A DNA stretch of 13,197 nucleotides from JAYXXU01 sp049301135 (GTDB lineage Bacteria > Pseudomonadota > Gammaproteobacteria > Pseudomonadales > Moraxellaceae): contig JBAQKP010000096.1 in the NCBI GenBank assembly GCA_049301135.1, positions 1 through 13,197 of the forward strand. The letters are read 5' to 3'. The notes beneath the pieces are model-generated. The model was not told the origin of the DNA. It saw nothing but the letters and a program-made list of their open reading frames with translations, and made no database searches. The translations under genes were made by a program, and so were the position numbers. This document shows positions 12,057-13,197 of the stretch, one piece after another (positions within the stretch are counted from its first letter, which is position 1; the number at the start of each line of letters is the position of its first letter).

Positions 12057-13197
12057 TTAACGCGCTAGATAGCGCGTCATATCCTCAATGCCTTTTAAGG
12101 TCATCGGGTACATTTTTTCCTCGAACATCTGCTTAATCGCCGCGACGGTCTGCGTATGATTCCAGTAGCGATCATCCTCAGGATTCAGCCATGCGGTCTT
12201 GCTAAAATGCTGCCGCATCCGCTGCAACCAAACCACGCCTGATTCGTCGTTGGTGTACTCGACCGAGCCACCTGTGCTGAACAACTCATACGGTGCCATG
12301 CTGGCATCACCAACAAAAATCACTCGATAATCACGGCCATAGGTATTCAGCAAGTCCCATGTATCCATCCGGCTGCTGGTTTTACGCAGATTATCTTTCC
12401 AAACATGGTCGTACAGACAGTTATGAAAATAGAAAAACTCCAGCGTCTTAAACTCACTTTTGGCCGCACTAAACAGCTTTTCACACTGCTCCACATACGG
12501 GTCCATCGAGCCGCCAATATCAAACAACATCAGCACTTTAACCCGATTACGCCGCTCAGGACGCACTTGAATGTCCAAGATCCCCTGCCGTGCCGTCGAA
12601 TCAATGGTGTGTGCAATATCCAGTTCTTCGGCCGCACCTTGACGGGCAAAGCGGCGCAGACGACGCAGCGCGATTTGCATCTGCCGCGTCCCCAACACTT
12701 GTGAGTCATCAAGGTTTTGGAATTGGCGTTTTTCCCAGACTTTAACGGCCGATTTTTGCCGCGCAGGGCCACCGATCCGCACCCCTTCGGGGTGATCGCC
12801 AAATGCACCGAACGGCGATGTGCCGCCCGTGCCGACCATTTTGTTACCGCCTTGATGTTTTTTCTGCTGTTCGCGCAAGCGCTCTTCCAGCATTTTCATC
12901 AGTTCTTCCAGCGAACCAGCTTTTTCCAGCTCGGCGCGTTGTTCCGCTGTGAGGTTTTTTTCGAGCAGCTCCAAATCAAGCCACTCTTTGGGGATACGAT
13001 CAAGCTGCCCCAACACCGCCTCGGGATCTAGGCTGCCCACCCCGTCAAAATACGCCTTCATGGCACGGTCAAACTTGTCAAAATAGCGTTCGTCTTTGAC
13101 CAAGCACAAGCGAATCAGCCGATACAAATCCTCACGGTCGGCAAACACCAAGCCTTGACTGACCGCAGCATTCAGGTCGAGTAGCTCAGTCGTACTG
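12057..13197 (-). CDS. VWA-domain protein, CoxE-like (N-terminus outside window)
   Basis: A cytoplasmic von Willebrand factor A protein of the CoxE/COG3825 type. 379 residues are visible and the frame continues beyond the right edge (LLDLNAAVSQGLVFADRED just inside), so the TTG at 13151 is not the start. The N-terminal half is helical with a charged stretch (EELMKMLEERLREQQKK), then a Gly-rich linker (GGNKMVGTGGTSPFG) and a basic helix (MQIALRRLRRFARQG). The VWA domain begins with the metal site DIGGSMDPY (Asp about visible residue 226), has a conserved FFYFHNCLYDHVW strand and a second GDASM motif. Such proteins usually work with a MoxR-type AAA+ ATPase encoded next to them, which would lie off the right edge. 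The role in this organism is unknown. It converges on hemP. Confidence 0.88.
   Translation of the reverse strand, partial: STTELLDLNAAVSQGLVFADREDLYRLIRLCLVKDERYFDKFDRAMKAYFDGVGSLDPEAVLGQLDRIPKEWLDLELLEKNLTAEQRAELEKAGSLEELMKMLEERLREQQKKHQGGNKMVGTGGTSPFGAFGDHPEGVRIGGPARQKSAVKVWEKRQFQNLDDSQVLGTRQMQIALRRLRRFARQGAAEELDIAHTIDSTARQGILDIQVRPERRNRVKVLMLFDIGGSMDPYVEQCEKLFSAAKSEFKTLEFFYFHNCLYDHVWKDNLRKTSSRMDTWDLLNTYGRDYRVIFVGDASMAPYELFSTGGSVEYTNDESGVVWLQRMRQHFSKTAWLNPEDDRYWNHTQTVAAIKQMFEEKMYPMTLKGIEDMTRYLAR

Noticed and set aside
1..13197. CRISPR arrays, tRNA/rRNA genes, insertion sequences, attachment sites
   Set aside because: No regular repeat-spacer pattern, tRNA cloverleaf sequence, transposase frame or flanking direct repeats were recognised.

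Overview
The window looks like chromosome of a gammaproteobacterium, most likely Pseudomonadales and possibly a Moraxellaceae relative. That placement is an inference. It rests on a PBP1b gene followed at once by a TPR lipoprotein of the LpoP type, a Nudix/thiamine-phosphate-synthase-like fusion, a DUF3336 patatin, and a Fur-controlled HemP. GC is roughly 50-58% in the housekeeping genes. It falls to roughly 32-42% in sampled 60-base lines of two islands (about 2590-3353 and 10337-11620). No rRNA, tRNA, CRISPR array, transposase or integrase was seen.

Layout, left to right. (1) A patatin-like phospholipase with an N-terminal DUF3336 domain runs leftward off the edge (<1-497, minus). (2) A DUF815 AAA+ ATPase and a proline iminopeptidase form a tight plus-strand pair (682-2512). 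(3) An AT-rich two-gene insert (2590-3353) encodes a small PepSY-like protein and a PIN-domain protein. It has its own promoter, whose -10 lies inside a perfect palindrome. (4) A Cu(+) P1B-type ATPase of the CcoI/FixI class (3380-5836, minus) stands alone. (5) Divergent from it is an operon of PBP1b (mrcB) and an LpoP-like lipoprotein (6126-9233). (6) Converging on that, with a 3-base gap, is the Nudix/TMP-synthase-like fusion (9237-10190, minus), which starts at a GTG with a strong ribosome binding site. (7) A 427-residue protein of unknown function follows (10337-11620, plus). (8) hemP (11802-11966) has a near-perfect Fur box over its promoter. (9) A C-run/G-run inverted repeat separates hemP from a CoxE-type VWA protein that runs in from the right edge (12057->13197, minus).

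The best-supported functional units are the mrcB-lpoP pair (a bifunctional peptidoglycan synthase and its outer-membrane activator), the copper-delivery ATPase used in cbb3 oxidase assembly, and Fur-regulated hemP. The least explained parts are the PepSY-like/PIN pair, which is built like an autoregulated toxin-antitoxin module but has a partner with no recognisable DNA-binding domain, and the 427-residue orphan behind two TGATCA palindromes. No clearly new multi-gene system could be shown from sequence alone; the PepSY-like/PIN pair is the strongest candidate.
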